Part shown: positions 9,307 through 18,857 of the stretch, one piece after another
Position numbering within the stretch: the first letter of the stretch is position 1
Layout: every line of letters starts with the position of its first letter
Source of the DNA: Pseudanabaena mucicola str. Chao 1806
GTDB taxonomy: Bacteria > Cyanobacteriota > Cyanobacteriia > Pseudanabaenales > Pseudanabaenaceae
Length of the DNA stretch: 64,000 nt
Direction of reading: 5' to 3'
NCBI RefSeq assembly: GCF_030323025.1
Contig: NZ_CP097329.1
Location: 1,085,001-1,149,000 of the forward strand
Made by a program: the position numbers and the translations under genes
Notes under the pieces: generated by a model
What the model saw: only the letters and a program-made list of their open reading frames with translations
Told to the model about the DNA's origin: nothing
Databases searched by the model: none

Positions 9307-10038
9307 ATGAAGATTCTCAATTCCTTTGGGTTTGATCAGTTTCACAAGTCGCTAAAGCGATCGCTACTGGTAGCGATCACTATTGGTGGACTCAGCACTT
9401 CCTGTAGTAACCCTAATGACACTGCGACGAATTCTGCAAGTACTGAAGCTCCAAAAGCACAAGCTCAGCCCGCTAGTTCAACTAGTCTGACTACCACTAA
9501 ACCCACAAACCATAGTGGGATGAATCATGGGGAAATGAGTTTAGGGACAGCCGATTCTGATTATGATTTGCGTTTTATCGATGCGATGATTCCTCACCAT
9601 GAGGGGGCAGTGGTGATGGCAAAGGCAGTCTTGCAAAATTCTCAACGTCCAGAACTAAAAAAACTTGCCAACGAGATTATTCAGGCGCAAGAGAAAGAGA
9701 TTACAGAAATGAAGCAATGGCGTAAAGCATGGTATCCCAATGTCAGTGATACGCCAATGGCTTGGCATAAGGAAATGAATCACATGATGCCGATGACTGC
9801 CGAACAAAGAGCTACCATGCGAATGGATTTGGATTTGGGTAAGGCTGGTCAAGATTTTGACTTGAGATTTATCGAAGCTATGATTCCTCACCACGAGGGG
9901 GCAGTGGTGATGGCAGAGGATGCGATCGCTAAGTCGAAGCGAGCAGACATCACGAAATTAGCAAAGGGAATTATCGCTTCTCAACAAACTGAAATTGATC
10001 AAATGAAGAAATGGCGCAAGGATTGGTATAAACAATAA
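9307..10038 (+). CDS. Secreted DUF305 protein with tandem domains
   Basis: A 243-residue protein with an N-terminal signal (LLVAITIGGLSTSCS; the Cys may be lipidated, though the lipobox is imperfect), a low-complexity Ser/Thr/Ala linker and an NHSGMNHGEM segment. Two near-identical DUF305 repeats follow, each with FI(D/E)AMIPHHEGAVVMA. The duplicated PHHEG motif is well placed for metal binding. It is divergent from the other DUF305 gene, which lies upstream of copA, suggesting a copper-response cluster. Lipoprotein status is uncertain. Confidence 0.88.
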   Translation: MKILNSFGFDQFHKSLKRSLLVAITIGGLSTSCSNPNDTATNSASTEAPKAQAQPASSTSLTTTKPTNHSGMNHGEMSLGTADSDYDLRFIDAMIPHHEGAVVMAKAVLQNSQRPELKKLANEIIQAQEKEITEMKQWRKAWYPNVSDTPMAWHKEMNHMMPMTAEQRATMRMDLDLGKAGQDFDLRFIEAMIPHHEGAVVMAEDAIAKSKRADITKLAKGIIASQQTEIDQMKKWRKDWYKQ

Positions 10039-10139
10039 GAGTTTTAGATTTTGTGTTTGCAAATGAGGGCGTACTCATTTGCAAACCACGATGAGCTATA
10101 TAATACTTTCAGCACAATTACCTAGAATCATCTAAGCGC

Positions 10140-11348
10140 ATGGACAATACGCTCGATACACAAGCAATGCGGAGATCTTTGCAAAAGTCTCCCAACTATT
10201 TCCGTCAAGGCTTTGGGCATGGCGAAGCAGCCGAATCGACCATGCGATCGCAATATCATAGCAACCTGATCCAAACTATTCGTGAGCATGACTATATCTA
10301 CACGCAAGGCGATGTCACGATTTATTTAGCGAAATCATTTGGCTTTTGCTGGGGTGTCGAAAGAGCAGTCGCAATGGCTTATGAAACTCGTACCCAGTTC
10401 CCAACAGAAAAGGTCTGGATTACCAATGAGATTATTCACAATCCTTCTGTTAATGCCAGATTAAAGGAAATGGAAGTGCAATTTGTTCCTGTAAATAGTG
10501 ATGGAACCAAGGATTTTTCAGGCATTGAACAGGGTGATGTGGTGATTTTGCCTGCCTTTGGTGCGAGCATACAGGAAACCCAATTATTTGATCGCCTTGG
10601 CACAAAAATTGTTGATACCACTTGTCCTTGGGTCTCGAAGGTTTGGAATCGGGTGGAAAAGCATAAGAAATCAGATTTCACCTCGATTGTGCATGGCAAA
10701 TATAATCACGAAGAGACGATCGCCACAAGTTCCTACGCCAATCGTTATTTGGTAGTACTGAATATGAAGGAAGCCGAGTATGTGGCTAATTACATGCTCA
10801 ATGGTGGTGACAGAGAAGAATTTATCGCAAAGTTCAGCAAAGCCATGTCCGTTGGTTTTGACCCAGATCGTGATTTAGAAAGAGTTGGTGTCGCTAATCA
10901 AACCACGATGCTCAAGGGCGAAACGGAAGCGATCGGCAAATTGTTTGAACGCACAATGATGCAGAAGTACGGTGTCGAACATCTTAATGAGCATTTTCTC
11001 GCTTTTAATACTATTTGCGATGCCACTCAAGAGCGTCAGGATGCGATGTTTGAGATTGTCGAAGAGCCAATCGATTTGATGATCGTGATTGGTGGTTATA
11101 ACTCTTCTAACACCACCCATTTACAAGAAATTGCGATCGAGCGCAATCTTCCTTCCTATCATATTGATGATGTACATCGGATTATTTCGGCTGAGGTAAT
11201 TGAACATAAGCCATTAGGAAAAGCGATCGAGCAAGCTACCAATTGGCTGCCCACTGGCAAAATCAAAATTGGCGTAACTTCAGGCGCATCCACACCCGAT
11301 CGCGTCGTCGAAGATGTCATCAATCGCATTTTTGAACTCAAGAGTTAA
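10140..11348 (+). CDS. ispH: 4-hydroxy-3-methylbut-2-enyl diphosphate reductase
   Basis: A 402-residue IspH/LytB, the last enzyme of the MEP pathway, reducing HMBPP to IPP and DMAPP with a [4Fe-4S] cluster. The three cluster cysteines are visible in [19 protein letters not shown] and [11 protein letters not shown]. The C-terminal TSGASTPD substrate motif is intact. The N-terminal extension of about 55 residues is typical of cyanobacterial and plastid forms. A strong terminator follows. Confidence 0.96.
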   Translation: MDNTLDTQAMRRSLQKSPNYFRQGFGHGEAAESTMRSQYHSNLIQTIREHDYIYTQGDVTIYLAKSFGFCWGVERAVAMAYETRTQFPTEKVWITNEIIHNPSVNARLKEMEVQFVPVNSDGTKDFSGIEQGDVVILPAFGASIQETQLFDRLGTKIVDTTCPWVSKVWNRVEKHKKSDFTSIVHGKYNHEETIATSSYANRYLVVLNMKEAEYVANYMLNGGDREEFIAKFSKAMSVGFDPDRDLERVGVANQTTMLKGETEAIGKLFERTMMQKYGVEHLNEHFLAFNTICDATQERQDAMFEIVEEPIDLMIVIGGYNSSNTTHLQEIAIERNLPSYHIDDVHRIISAEVIEHKPLGKAIEQATNWLPTGKIKIGVTSGASTPDRVVEDVINRIFELKS

Positions 11349-11356
11349 TCCTCGTA

Positions 11357-11391
11357 TAGCAAGAATTGGTCGCTCAGTGACCAATTCTTGC
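11357..11391 (+). terminator. Terminator after ispH
   Basis: AGCAAGAATTGGTC-gctca-GACCAATTCTTGCT, a 14-bp perfect stem 9 bp after the ispH stop. The T tract is weak, so it may also act as a processing or stability hairpin. Confidence 0.7.
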
Positions 11392-11479
11392 TGACAGTTA
11401 TTAATTTTTTTAGTTAGTTTTGAGGATTACCTAACAACTGCGCTAGATTAGCAGCAGTTCTGAAAGTGGGGTTCCTCCC

Positions 11480-13516
11480 GTGAAAAAACTAATGAAGATT
11501 CAGGATATTCACCAAAACTTGATCAAAAAAATTAGCAAAAAGTTTTGGGCGCGATCGCTTGTTTCAGGTGCAGCGATCGCCATGCTTGGGACAGTGACAT
11601 GGTCTGTAGTAAATGGCAATGATCAAGCGATCGCTCAGCCAAATAATCAACTCATTGCTCAACAAAATCAATCGCAGCAGCGCTCAAACTCTTTTCAAGC
11701 ACCGCAAATGCAGTTAATGCAAGCAGGCGATTTTAACTTTCCCATTTGGGTATGGGTAATTGGTGGCGTGGTGTTGGTATTTGTATTTTTGCCACAGGTG
11801 GGATGGATTTTAGGCTTAATTGTAATTGGTGAGCGCGAAGTCGGCATCGTCGTTAAGAAATTCTCCTTCCGTGGTGACTTACCTCCCGGACAATTAGTCG
11901 CACTCAATGGCGAAGCAGGCTATCAAGCCGACACACTCGCCCCCGGTTGGTATTTTGGCTATTACCCTTGGCAATATGGAATTCGCAAAGAATCGGTAGT
12001 GGTAATTCCCCAAGGTGAAATTGGCTTAATTATTGCTAATGATGGTAAATCCATTCCTCCCGATCGCATTCTTGGTAAAACCGTTCCCTGTGACAACTTC
12101 CAAAATGCGAGACAGTTTCTCTTAGCTGGTGGTGAAAAGGGTAGACAGATTGGCATTTTAACCGCAGGAACCTATCGGATTAATACGGCTCTATTTACGA
12201 TTATTACTTCGGCAAATGCGGGTCAAAATGGTATGTCGCCGAATGATCTCAAACTCTATTCTGTGGAAACGGAAAAAGTAGGTATTGTCACTACCTTAGA
12301 TGGTATTCCCATTGAAGCAGGGGCGATCGCAGGGGCGATTATTCCTGAACATGACAACTTCCAAAATGCTCAGTTATTCATTGATGGCGGCGGTCGGCGC
12401 GGCTTACAGGAACAGGTGATTCTATCGGGTTCATGGAATCTCAATCCTTGGTTTGCCAAAGTGGAACAGGTGAAAATGACCGAGATTCCCATTGGTTATG
12501 TGGGCGTGGTAATTTCCTTTGTCGGTGGCGCTCAAGATGATGTCAGTGGCGCTCTATTTACCCATGGGCATTTAGTGAATGTCGGTGATAAAGGCGTATG
12601 GATTGAGCCGCTTTACCCCGGTAAACATCCTCTCAATACGCACATTATGAAAGTGGAACTCGTACCCACAACTAATATTGTGCTGAATTTTAGCGATCGT
12701 AACGAAGAGCATGGTTATGACTCTAAGCTCAAAGCCTTGAATGTGCGATCAATTGATGGCTTTGCGTTCAATTTGGAAGTTGCCCAGATTATTCATGTGG
12801 GAGCCTTAGATGCACCTAGAGTAATTTCGCGGGTTGGCTCCATGCAAAATCTCGTCGATCATGTACTGCGCCCTACCGTTGGCAATTACTTCCGCAATTC
12901 CGCACAGGCTTATACCGTGTTGGATTTTCTGATTGCTCGTAGCGATCGCCAAGCGGAAGCCGCTGATTTTATTCATACGGCTTTGCATTCCTATGATGTC
13001 CAAGCCGTTGATACGCTATTAGGGCAGATCGCACCACCAGAAACCCTAATGCAAACGCTGACCGATCGCAAGATTGCCGAAGAACAGCGTAAAACCTACG
13101 AAGTCCAGCGTATATCCCAAACTCAACGTCAAGAACTCGTGAGAGAAACATCGCTCGCTGATATTCAAAGGGAAATCGTCACGGCCGAGCAGGGTGTCCG
13201 CATTGCCGAACTGCAAGCTAATGCCAAAGTTAAAGAGGCAAGTGGTGAGGCGGAAGCAATCCGTGTTACAGGTGAAGCCAAAGCTGATGCCTATCGTGCT
13301 GGGGTTAATGCCCTCGGTGGTAATTCCTATGTGGCGTTACAAATGATGCAAGCGATCGGTGAAGGTAAAGTCCGAGTCGTGCCAGATGTCGCTGTTAATG
13401 GAGGCGATCGCGGCGGTGGTTTGCTGGATGGTGTATTAGGAATGATGCTTTGGAATCAAACGAAGGAATCAAACGAAACAAAAGTTGATAATTTCCCTAA
13501 CTTGTCTTCCCACTGA
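11480..13516 (+). CDS. SPFH/flotillin-like membrane protein
   Basis: A 678-residue protein. It has a cationic N-terminus with an initial hydrophobic segment, a Gln-rich linker (about 45-75) and a strong membrane segment around 85-120 (FPIWVWVIGGVVLVFVFLPQ). A long SPFH/band-7-like region follows, and the C-terminus is an Ala/Glu-rich coiled coil (SGEAEAIRVTGEAKADAYRA), as in flotillins. Such proteins oligomerise on membranes and organise microdomains. The first codon is GTG; an in-frame ATG lies four codons later and could be the real start. It stands alone between two terminators. Confidence 0.85.
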   Translation: MKKLMKIQDIHQNLIKKISKKFWARSLVSGAAIAMLGTVTWSVVNGNDQAIAQPNNQLIAQQNQSQQRSNSFQAPQMQLMQAGDFNFPIWVWVIGGVVLVFVFLPQVGWILGLIVIGEREVGIVVKKFSFRGDLPPGQLVALNGEAGYQADTLAPGWYFGYYPWQYGIRKESVVVIPQGEIGLIIANDGKSIPPDRILGKTVPCDNFQNARQFLLAGGEKGRQIGILTAGTYRINTALFTIITSANAGQNGMSPNDLKLYSVETEKVGIVTTLDGIPIEAGAIAGAIIPEHDNFQNAQLFIDGGGRRGLQEQVILSGSWNLNPWFAKVEQVKMTEIPIGYVGVVISFVGGAQDDVSGALFTHGHLVNVGDKGVWIEPLYPGKHPLNTHIMKVELVPTTNIVLNFSDRNEEHGYDSKLKALNVRSIDGFAFNLEVAQIIHVGALDAPRVISRVGSMQNLVDHVLRPTVGNYFRNSAQAYTVLDFLIARSDRQAEAADFIHTALHSYDVQAVDTLLGQIAPPETLMQTLTDRKIAEEQRKTYEVQRISQTQRQELVRETSLADIQREIVTAEQGVRIAELQANAKVKEASGEAEAIRVTGEAKADAYRAGVNALGGNSYVALQMMQAIGEGKVRVVPDVAVNGGDRGGGLLDGVLGMMLWNQTKESNETKVDNFPNLSSH

Positions 13517-13545
13517 TTAGCTGCGCGCAATTAAACATAAAACTT

Positions 13546-13587
13546 AAAAACCTGTGGCGCACACGCAGTGTGAACCACAGGTTTTTA
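13546..13587 (+). terminator. Terminator of the SPFH gene
   Basis: AAAAACCTGTGG ... CCACAGGTTTTT with a nested GCACAC/GTGTG stem, about 30 bp after the stop codon. It looks bidirectional. Confidence 0.8.
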
Positions 13588-13627
13588 CTATTTAGTCAAA
13601 CTTTGAAACGGGCAAAGCACGGCTCAA

Positions 13628-13666
13628 ATTAAAGAGTGGCGACGCATTTCGCCACCACTCTTTAAT
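13628..13666 (-). terminator. Terminator of the small Cys-motif gene
   Basis: ATTAAAGAGTGGCGA-cgcatt-TCGCCACCACTCTTTAAT ends 3 bp before the stop codon of the minus-strand gene at 13669, forming a strong stem with a terminal T tract on that strand. Confidence 0.75.
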
Positions 13667-13668
13667 TG

Positions 13669-13866
13669 CTATAACAAAACTAGATGAGGGGTGATATTAC
13701 TAGCTACTACGATAGGAGAAGACTTTTCAGGAAAGCTCGCTAGATATAAGCGGCAAGACTCCCATTTACCTTGAACTGGAACTGACAACAAACTGCAATA
13801 TCCGCCGTTTCGCCCTTGTGGAGCATAATTTTTACAGAATCGACAGTTCATAAAAACCTCATACAT
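13669..13866 (-). CDS. Small conserved cysteine-motif protein
   Basis: Up to 65 residues. The core begins MNCRFCKNYAPQGRNGGYCS, and a fourth Cys lies in WESCRLYL, making four well-spaced cysteines that could bind a metal or Fe-S cluster. I recall short cyanobacterial hypothetical proteins with this NCRFCKNYAP start; no function is known to me. The start may be the ATG six codons in (13851), directly before the Cys motif. It has its own terminator and no operon partner. Confidence 0.75.
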   Translation of the reverse strand: MYEVFMNCRFCKNYAPQGRNGGYCSLLSVPVQGKWESCRLYLASFPEKSSPIVVASNITPHLVLL

Positions 13867-13927
13867 CCAGGTTCAATCGATATCATTGTTGCTCTTGTTG
13901 TCTTCCTAGCTTGTGATTAATCACTAA

Positions 13928-13957
13928 ATTGATAGTGATCTTGATCACTATCAATTA
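13928..13957. repeat. Perfect palindrome near the family F repeat
   Basis: AATTGATAGTGATC-tt-GATCACTATCAATT, a perfect 14-bp stem immediately left of the 152-bp element. It may be a terminator or a regulator site. Confidence 0.7.
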
Positions 13958-14108
13958 CTGATGTTACGTGGAACAAATATCACCCTCACCCCCCTGCCCC
14001 CTCTCCCATCAAGGGAGAGGGGGAGCTAGACAATTTTCTTGTTCCCCTCTCCCCTAATGGGAGAGGGGCTAGGGGTGAGGGTCTTAGAAACTTCCACGTA
14101 ACATCAGT
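13957..14108. repeat. 152-bp element with perfect 16-bp terminal inverted repeats (family F)
   Basis: It starts ACTGATGTTACGTGGA and ends with the exact complement. Inside are two opposed copies of a G-rich/C-rich segment (CCCCCTCTCCC ... GGGAGAGGGG) that pair over a long distance. No coding capacity. Defined ends and the absence of a gene suggest a MITE. It is the only copy in the window. Confidence 0.75.
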
Positions 14109-14137
14109 CAATTAGTTGATTAATCATTGATAGGAAC

Positions 14138-15550
14138 CTAACTGTATGTGCGGGGCGTATATACTCTGATGCGATCGCCTAGTTCTAAAACCTTAGTCTT
14201 GCTCGAACCCACAATAATCACCGTTTGCATATCGGCAAGTTCAGGCTCTAATTCCGCAAGCGTAATGACCTTCACATTCTCGCCTTTACGTCCCATTTTA
14301 TGACCGAGCACTACTGGTGTATTAGGCGATCGCCACTTTAATAAAGACTCTTTGGCGGATTGGAGTTGCCACTTGCGCTGCGTGGAAATGGGATTATAAA
14401 TCGCAATCACAAAATCAGCTTGGGCGGCGGCGGATAACCTCTGCTCGATTACTTCCCAAGGTTTAAGAATATCTGATAGAGAAATAGTGCAGAAATCATG
14501 TCCAATGGGTGCGCCAATAGCGGCGGCGGCAGATTGAGCGGCGGATATTCCAGGCGCAACATGAATATCGATCTGGTTCCATTTGGGGCGATCTTGATCC
14601 ACAACTTCAAATACAGCCGAGGCCATACCATAGATTCCCGCATCTCCAGATGAAACAATAGCCACAGATTTTCCTTCGGTAGCTAATTCAAGGGCATGGC
14701 GAGCGCGATCTAGCTCAACACGATTATCAGAAGCATGGATCATTTTTCCTTTGGTAAATTCTTTAACTAGATTCACATAGGTTTTATAACCAACAAAATC
14801 TGTAGCCGCTTCCAAAATTGCCTTGACTTCATGCGACATCCATTTCGCTGCCCCCGGACCTGTGCCAATGATCGATACTTTGCCGATGCTGATGGGATTT
14901 GGAGAGGATTCGGTTTGATATACCAAGTACTGAGAACTTAGTTTGGAAGCGATCGCCTCTAATTTCACTTCCTCAGAAATTACTTCTATTTGATGTGTGG
15001 CATCATCAGCAAAGGGAAGATTGCTATCGCTAAGCCAATCTGCCTTACCGATGAGTTTAACCCTTGCCCCTGCTAATAAATCTGCTAGAAAGGTCTTTGT
15101 ATCTTCATCGGAATTTAACAACCGATAATTAGGAGGAGGAGCTAACAATGAAGTTTGAAAGCGTAAATCGCCTGTGGTTGTGATGGCTGGTTGGACTTGG
15201 AGTGATTTGGCGATCGCTCTTGCAAGGTCATTAGCACCATTTAATCCACCCAATAGAGGTACAACTGCACTGCCATCTTCAGCGATCGCAATTACGGGTG
15301 GTTCAGCGCGTTTATCTGAGAGGATGGGGGCTAGCGATCGGATGAGGATACCTGCGGCACAAATGCCAATAATTGCGTGTCCTTGACTAAATAGTTCTCT
15401 GACAGTTTCACTAAATTTGTCATAGGTATAATCGGCTGTTTGGGTACGTGAGCTAAGTCCATAAATTTTGGCGTTAGGAATGACAGTTTGCAATTGCTTT
15501 GCAATTGCAATACTCTTTTCTCCTAAAACAGTGATTACAGTTGATTTCAC
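14138..15550 (-). CDS. cobJ: Cobalamin biosynthesis fusion CbiG-CobJ
   Basis: A 470-residue bifunctional protein of the cobalamin (corrin) pathway. Residues 1 to about 215 match CbiG (cobalt-precorrin 5A hydrolase): IIGICAAGILIRSLAP and VPLLGGLNGANDLA. Residues from about 222 match CobJ/CbiH, precorrin-3B C17-methyltransferase: VSIIGTGPGAAKWM, IVSSGDAGIYGMAS and FVIAIYNPIS, all SAM-methylase signatures. CbiG-CobJ fusions are common in cyanobacteria, though often longer than this one. The gene is monocistronic here; cobA lies separately at 41605. Confidence 0.92.
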   Translation of the reverse strand: MKSTVITVLGEKSIAIAKQLQTVIPNAKIYGLSSRTQTADYTYDKFSETVRELFSQGHAIIGICAAGILIRSLAPILSDKRAEPPVIAIAEDGSAVVPLLGGLNGANDLARAIAKSLQVQPAITTTGDLRFQTSLLAPPPNYRLLNSDEDTKTFLADLLAGARVKLIGKADWLSDSNLPFADDATHQIEVISEEVKLEAIASKLSSQYLVYQTESSPNPISIGKVSIIGTGPGAAKWMSHEVKAILEAATDFVGYKTYVNLVKEFTKGKMIHASDNRVELDRARHALELATEGKSVAIVSSGDAGIYGMASAVFEVVDQDRPKWNQIDIHVAPGISAAQSAAAAIGAPIGHDFCTISLSDILKPWEVIEQRLSAAAQADFVIAIYNPISTQRKWQLQSAKESLLKWRSPNTPVVLGHKMGRKGENVKVITLAELEPELADMQTVIIVGSSKTKVLELGDRIRVYTPRTYS

Positions 15551-15627
15551 TTATTTTTACTATTTACTACTTAATAGTTTTTTTACTGTTAACTTTGTTA
15601 ATTAATCTCTAGATAAAATTTCTCAAC

Positions 15628-15718
15628 TATAGCAGTCCTAAATGGTTTGTGGAAGCGCACCCTGAATGGGTGCGCTTCCACAAACGCAAAAATATACAAA
15701 TAATTTAGGACTACTATA
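15628..15718. repeat. Palindromic repeat family D (copy 1)
   Basis: A 91-bp element bounded by TATAGCAGTCCTAAAT and ATTTAGGACTACTATA-type ends, with the internal hairpin TTTGTGGAAGCGCACC / GGTGCGCTTCCACAAA. A diverged copy occurs at 62790-62868. It is intergenic and has no open frame. Confidence 0.8.
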
Positions 15719-15730
15719 GGCGTAATTAAA

Positions 15731-15777
15731 TATAAAAAACTTATGGCACAATTACAGCCTAAACCATAAGTTTTATA
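15731..15777 (-). terminator. Terminator of the beta-helix gene
   Basis: TATAAAAAACTTATGG ... CCATAAGTTTTATA, just downstream of the minus-strand stop at 15781, with a T-rich minus-strand tail. Confidence 0.7.
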
Positions 15778-15780
15778 TGG

Positions 15781-17454
15781 TCATGGTTTAATTGCTTCAA
15801 TTCTTGCAGATAGACCTTGCTTTGCTAAGCGCGATACCTGTACTTCGGCAATGCTGCGCTCGCTGTAGGCTCCAATCTGGACGACTAAATAACCATTGAG
15901 TCTAGACGCAAAAGAGTTGGGTACAATTTGACGGACTTGAGCCACGCCACTGTTAGAAGAAACAGGAACAACTACGCGATACTTGGGAGGACTTTGGGGA
16001 GTGAAACTTGTTTTGGAAAGAGGAGCTATCTGAATTGGCTGATTGACAGGTTCACCACTAGGGGGAGAATCTACTACTGGTGGTAAGCTTGATGTAATTT
16101 CTGTATTAGAATAAGCGGGTGTATTCACTCCCCTAGGCGTAATTCTAATAATCACTGAGTTTACAGGTTCGTACCAAAAAGAATTATTAGCTTTAGCGGA
16201 TGATGTATTTCTCACTAATGCTGGCGGAGTATCAAGGTTAGGTGTAAAATTCATCGGTTGACTGCTAGCAATCTGTTGTTCAAGTTTTTGATTGATATTA
16301 GTGAAGCGATCGCTTTTAGGTAAAGCGATACTTGGTGCTGTTAAATTTGATATTGGATTGCTAGCAATAGGCTTGGTCACCACACTATTGGCAAATAGGT
16401 TAGATGACTGACGCACATTCGCTAGTTGTAAGTTTCCTTTCACTCTCTTAATATCTACTTGATTACCTTTAAGAGCAACCGCATTACGGCTGACATTTTG
16501 GATATCAAATGTGTTATTTCCCTGAAAAATATTATTGCCATCATCATTCTCTTTCCCAAAGTCAGGTATTGCATTATCGGAAATCGTAATTCCGTAATTG
16601 CGATTGTTGATGATCGCATTACCGCGCAAAACGGGTTTAGCATTAGCTTGGATTAAGAGACCATTTTGGTTTTGAGTAAAGGTATTTTCAGTAATTTGAG
16701 GAGCCGCATTTTGGCGAATACTCATCCCAAAAGTGGTTTGCTGAAATAGATTTCCCCGAACATCTGGACTTGATTCCCCCTCGATCGCTAAGCCACTAGT
16801 TCCATTCCGAAAAAATTGATTTGTGGAAATAATGGCGGTTGACTTGCCTGTAATTAATGCGCCATCTTGCTGATTATCGATAAAGGTATTATTTGCGATC
16901 ACAGGGCTAACATTCTCAATCAGAAGTCCGTAGCCTCTAGGGTTCGGATTGGTGACGGTTACGCCGCGTAGTTCGGCTCGATCAGCGATAGTAATCGACA
17001 CATTTTGTGGAAATCCTGACCCCGTAAATAGTGTTCCACCACCGACAACCGTTATCCCTTTTCCCTTCTCACCTTCATTTCCGCGCAAAGTTACATTTGG
17101 ACTTACCCGAATTGGGAACCTTTCACCCGTCGCATTACTATAGGTTCCATAGGCTAGTTGGATAATTTGCCCAGCCTGAGAGCGACTGATAGCATAGGTA
17201 ATTGTTTTGAAGGGGGCAATATTGCTGCCATGATCTGGGCGATCGCTTCCTGTCTGCGGATTTACATAGATGATCTTTTGGGTAACTTGAGGACTATTTT
17301 GCAAACTTGGGGATATTTGAGATTGAGCCAAGACTGGTGTGGCGATCGCTAAGCTCGGTAACAGGAGCACGATAGGGAGCAAATAAATACCTTGAAAACT
17401 AAAGCCTAGAAATGTCTTACGGATGCTAATTTTCATGTACGGATTGCTTTCCAT
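15781..17454 (-). CDS. Secreted parallel beta-helix protein with C-terminal SPOR domain
   Basis: A 557-residue protein. A signal peptide covers about residues 7-44 (LLPIVLLLPSLAIATPVLAQ), and the ATG at codon 7 may be the true start. Residues 60-340 are a DUF1565/pectate-lyase-like right-handed beta-helix: YVNPQTGSDRPDHGSN, then repeated N/G-rich rungs such as NTFIDNQQDGALITG. Residues 340-470 are low complexity. The last 50 residues look like a SPOR peptidoglycan-binding domain (YLVVQIGAYSERSIAE). It is probably an envelope protein; substrate and role are unknown. Confidence 0.85.
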   Translation of the reverse strand: MESNPYMKISIRKTFLGFSFQGIYLLPIVLLLPSLAIATPVLAQSQISPSLQNSPQVTQKIIYVNPQTGSDRPDHGSNIAPFKTITYAISRSQAGQIIQLAYGTYSNATGERFPIRVSPNVTLRGNEGEKGKGITVVGGGTLFTGSGFPQNVSITIADRAELRGVTVTNPNPRGYGLLIENVSPVIANNTFIDNQQDGALITGKSTAIISTNQFFRNGTSGLAIEGESSPDVRGNLFQQTTFGMSIRQNAAPQITENTFTQNQNGLLIQANAKPVLRGNAIINNRNYGITISDNAIPDFGKENDDGNNIFQGNNTFDIQNVSRNAVALKGNQVDIKRVKGNLQLANVRQSSNLFANSVVTKPIASNPISNLTAPSIALPKSDRFTNINQKLEQQIASSQPMNFTPNLDTPPALVRNTSSAKANNSFWYEPVNSVIIRITPRGVNTPAYSNTEITSSLPPVVDSPPSGEPVNQPIQIAPLSKTSFTPQSPPKYRVVVPVSSNSGVAQVRQIVPNSFASRLNGYLVVQIGAYSERSIAEVQVSRLAKQGLSARIEAIKP

Positions 17455-17640
17455 AAATTTACTGAAGTTGTTGAACAGGTTAGTAGTCGAGATAATTAAA
17501 AATATTAAATCTAAATTAAATTTAAAAGATGAGCCTTAAGAATCATAAACTACCCTAAGTTCAAAATTGTGGCAAGTCCAAAACTTAAAAGGGCTAAAAC
17601 TTCAATTCGCTCCTTTTATAGCTATAGCCAAGTAATTTAA

Positions 17641-17740
17641 AGCCTATTGAAGCTTTGAGTAGTCCAGAAATATTTTTGAAAGTTGCACTTTACGACGCAT
17701 TCAAAAGTATTTCTGGGTTTGAAGTAAGCGCAAAGCGCTG
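17641..17740 (+). repeat. Dispersed palindromic repeat, family A (copy 2)
   Basis: AGCCTATTGAAGCTTTGAGTA ... TTTCTGGGTTTGAAGTAAGC ... AAAGCGCTG, with a central imperfect hairpin. It has the same orientation as copies 1 and 3. Confidence 0.8.
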
Positions 17741-17754
17741 AAAGACATAACCTA

Positions 17755-17855
17755 TAGCGGTTTTCATTTTGCCTACGGCAAAATGAAAACTCAAAACTCT
17801 TACTGGGACTGATTTTTTGTTTTCAAATGAGTGTGTACTCATTTGAAAACCGCTA
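17755..17855 (+). repeat. 101-bp MITE-like element, family B (copy 1)
   Basis: It begins TAGCGGTTTTCATTTTGCC and ends CATTTGAAAACCGCTA, flanked on both sides by TA (17753-54, 17856-57). Two internal hairpins are visible: TTTTGCC-tac-GGCAAAA and CAAATGAGTGTGTACTCATTTG. Copies of exactly the same length lie at 23138-23238 (inverted) and 27736-27836. TA flanks and terminal inverted repeats are typical of MITEs moved by IS630/Tc1-type transposases; none is present in the window. Confidence 0.88.
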
Positions 17856-17870
17856 TAGCTACTACTATAT

Positions 17871-18731
17871 TTAGCCTTTAACACCAATACTTGCCTCGGT
17901 CGGGATGATGTAGCGTTGGAGAAACACAAATACAATAAATACTGGCAACATTGAAATGGCGGAACCTGCGGCAATTAAGCGCCAATCCTCGGAAAAGGCA
18001 CTGGCGAGACTGGCAATTCCCCTTGGCAATGTATAAAGCTCAGCCTTATCAACTATCACCAACGGCCAGAGAAAATCACCCCACATCGCCACAAAGGTGA
18101 AAACTGCAAGTGTCATCAAGGCAGGTCGTGCCGCAGGTAGCATCACGTGCCACCAAATTCCCATACTAGAGCAACCATCCATTCGTGCCGCTTCTTCCAT
18201 TTCTTTAGGGACACTTTGGAAGGCTTGACGTAATAGAAATATGCCGAAAGCAGATATCACATAGGGAAAAATCAAGCCAGCATAAGTGTTTTTGAGATTG
18301 AGCTGTACAGCAAGAATATATAGAGGAATCATCGTAATTTGAAATGGAATCATCGTTGTGCCAATGATCGCCCAAAAGATAGGATCACGTCCTTTAAATT
18401 CCAATCTTGCGAGGGGAAAAGCCGCTAGGGAACAGAACAGTAAATTTAAAATAACGGTGATGCTAGCAACTAAAAAACTATTCCAGAGATAAAGATCAAA
18501 ACGGGAATTTTTCCAAACCTTGAGAAAATTGTCTAAGGTAGGTTGTGATGGTAATAGCTGTGGTACAGATTGAAAAATATTTTCGGTGGGGGACTTAAAG
18601 GCTGTACTTATGAGCCAGACTAGAGGAAATACAGTTAAAGCAGCGATCGCAATTAAGAGAATGAATTGAGGAATATTATTAAATTTATTTGCGGATGATT
18701 TTATTTGTTTTGGTTTCATAATCAGATTCAA
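17871..18731 (-). CDS. ABC sugar-transporter permease, MalG/UgpE type
   Basis: A 286-residue inner-membrane permease with six predicted helices and the cytoplasmic EAA loop (EEAARMDGCSSMGIWW ... LPAARPAL) that contacts the ATPase. It is the second of two permeases of one CUT1-type importer; the partner is at 19734. The substrate-binding protein and ATPase are not in the window. The beta-lactamase gene and a family A repeat lie between the two permease genes. Confidence 0.92.
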   Translation of the reverse strand: MNLIMKPKQIKSSANKFNNIPQFILLIAIAALTVFPLVWLISTAFKSPTENIFQSVPQLLPSQPTLDNFLKVWKNSRFDLYLWNSFLVASITVILNLLFCSLAAFPLARLEFKGRDPIFWAIIGTTMIPFQITMIPLYILAVQLNLKNTYAGLIFPYVISAFGIFLLRQAFQSVPKEMEEAARMDGCSSMGIWWHVMLPAARPALMTLAVFTFVAMWGDFLWPLVIVDKAELYTLPRGIASLASAFSEDWRLIAAGSAISMLPVFIVFVFLQRYIIPTEASIGVKG

Positions 18732-18734
18732 TCC

Positions 18735-18838
18735 TATAGGCTATCGAGACTTTGAATAGTCCAGAAATATTTTTGAGTAAGCGTAAAGCGACACTTTCAA
18801 AAATATTTCTGGGTTTTGAGTAAGCGTAAAGCGCTGTA
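18735..18838 (+). repeat. Dispersed palindromic repeat, family A (copy 3)
   Basis: ATAGGCTATCGAGACTTTGA ... CAGAAATATTTTTGAG ... CTTTCAAAAATATTTCTGGG ... GTAAAGCGCT. It sits between the MalG-type permease and the beta-lactamase gene. An internal AGTAAGCGTAAAGCG segment is duplicated. Confidence 0.78.
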
Positions 18839-18857
18839 TTGTTTTGGTTATTAATCA

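Larger units (their letters stand above)
17455..17870. other. Intergenic region with two repeat elements
   Basis: About 415 bp without a gene. It holds the upstream region of the beta-helix gene, a family A repeat (17641-17740) and a full family B element (17755-17855). Confidence 0.7.

Noticed and set aside
10436-11120. Minus-strand frames inside ispH
   Set aside because: Antisense of a complete, motif-bearing ispH gene.
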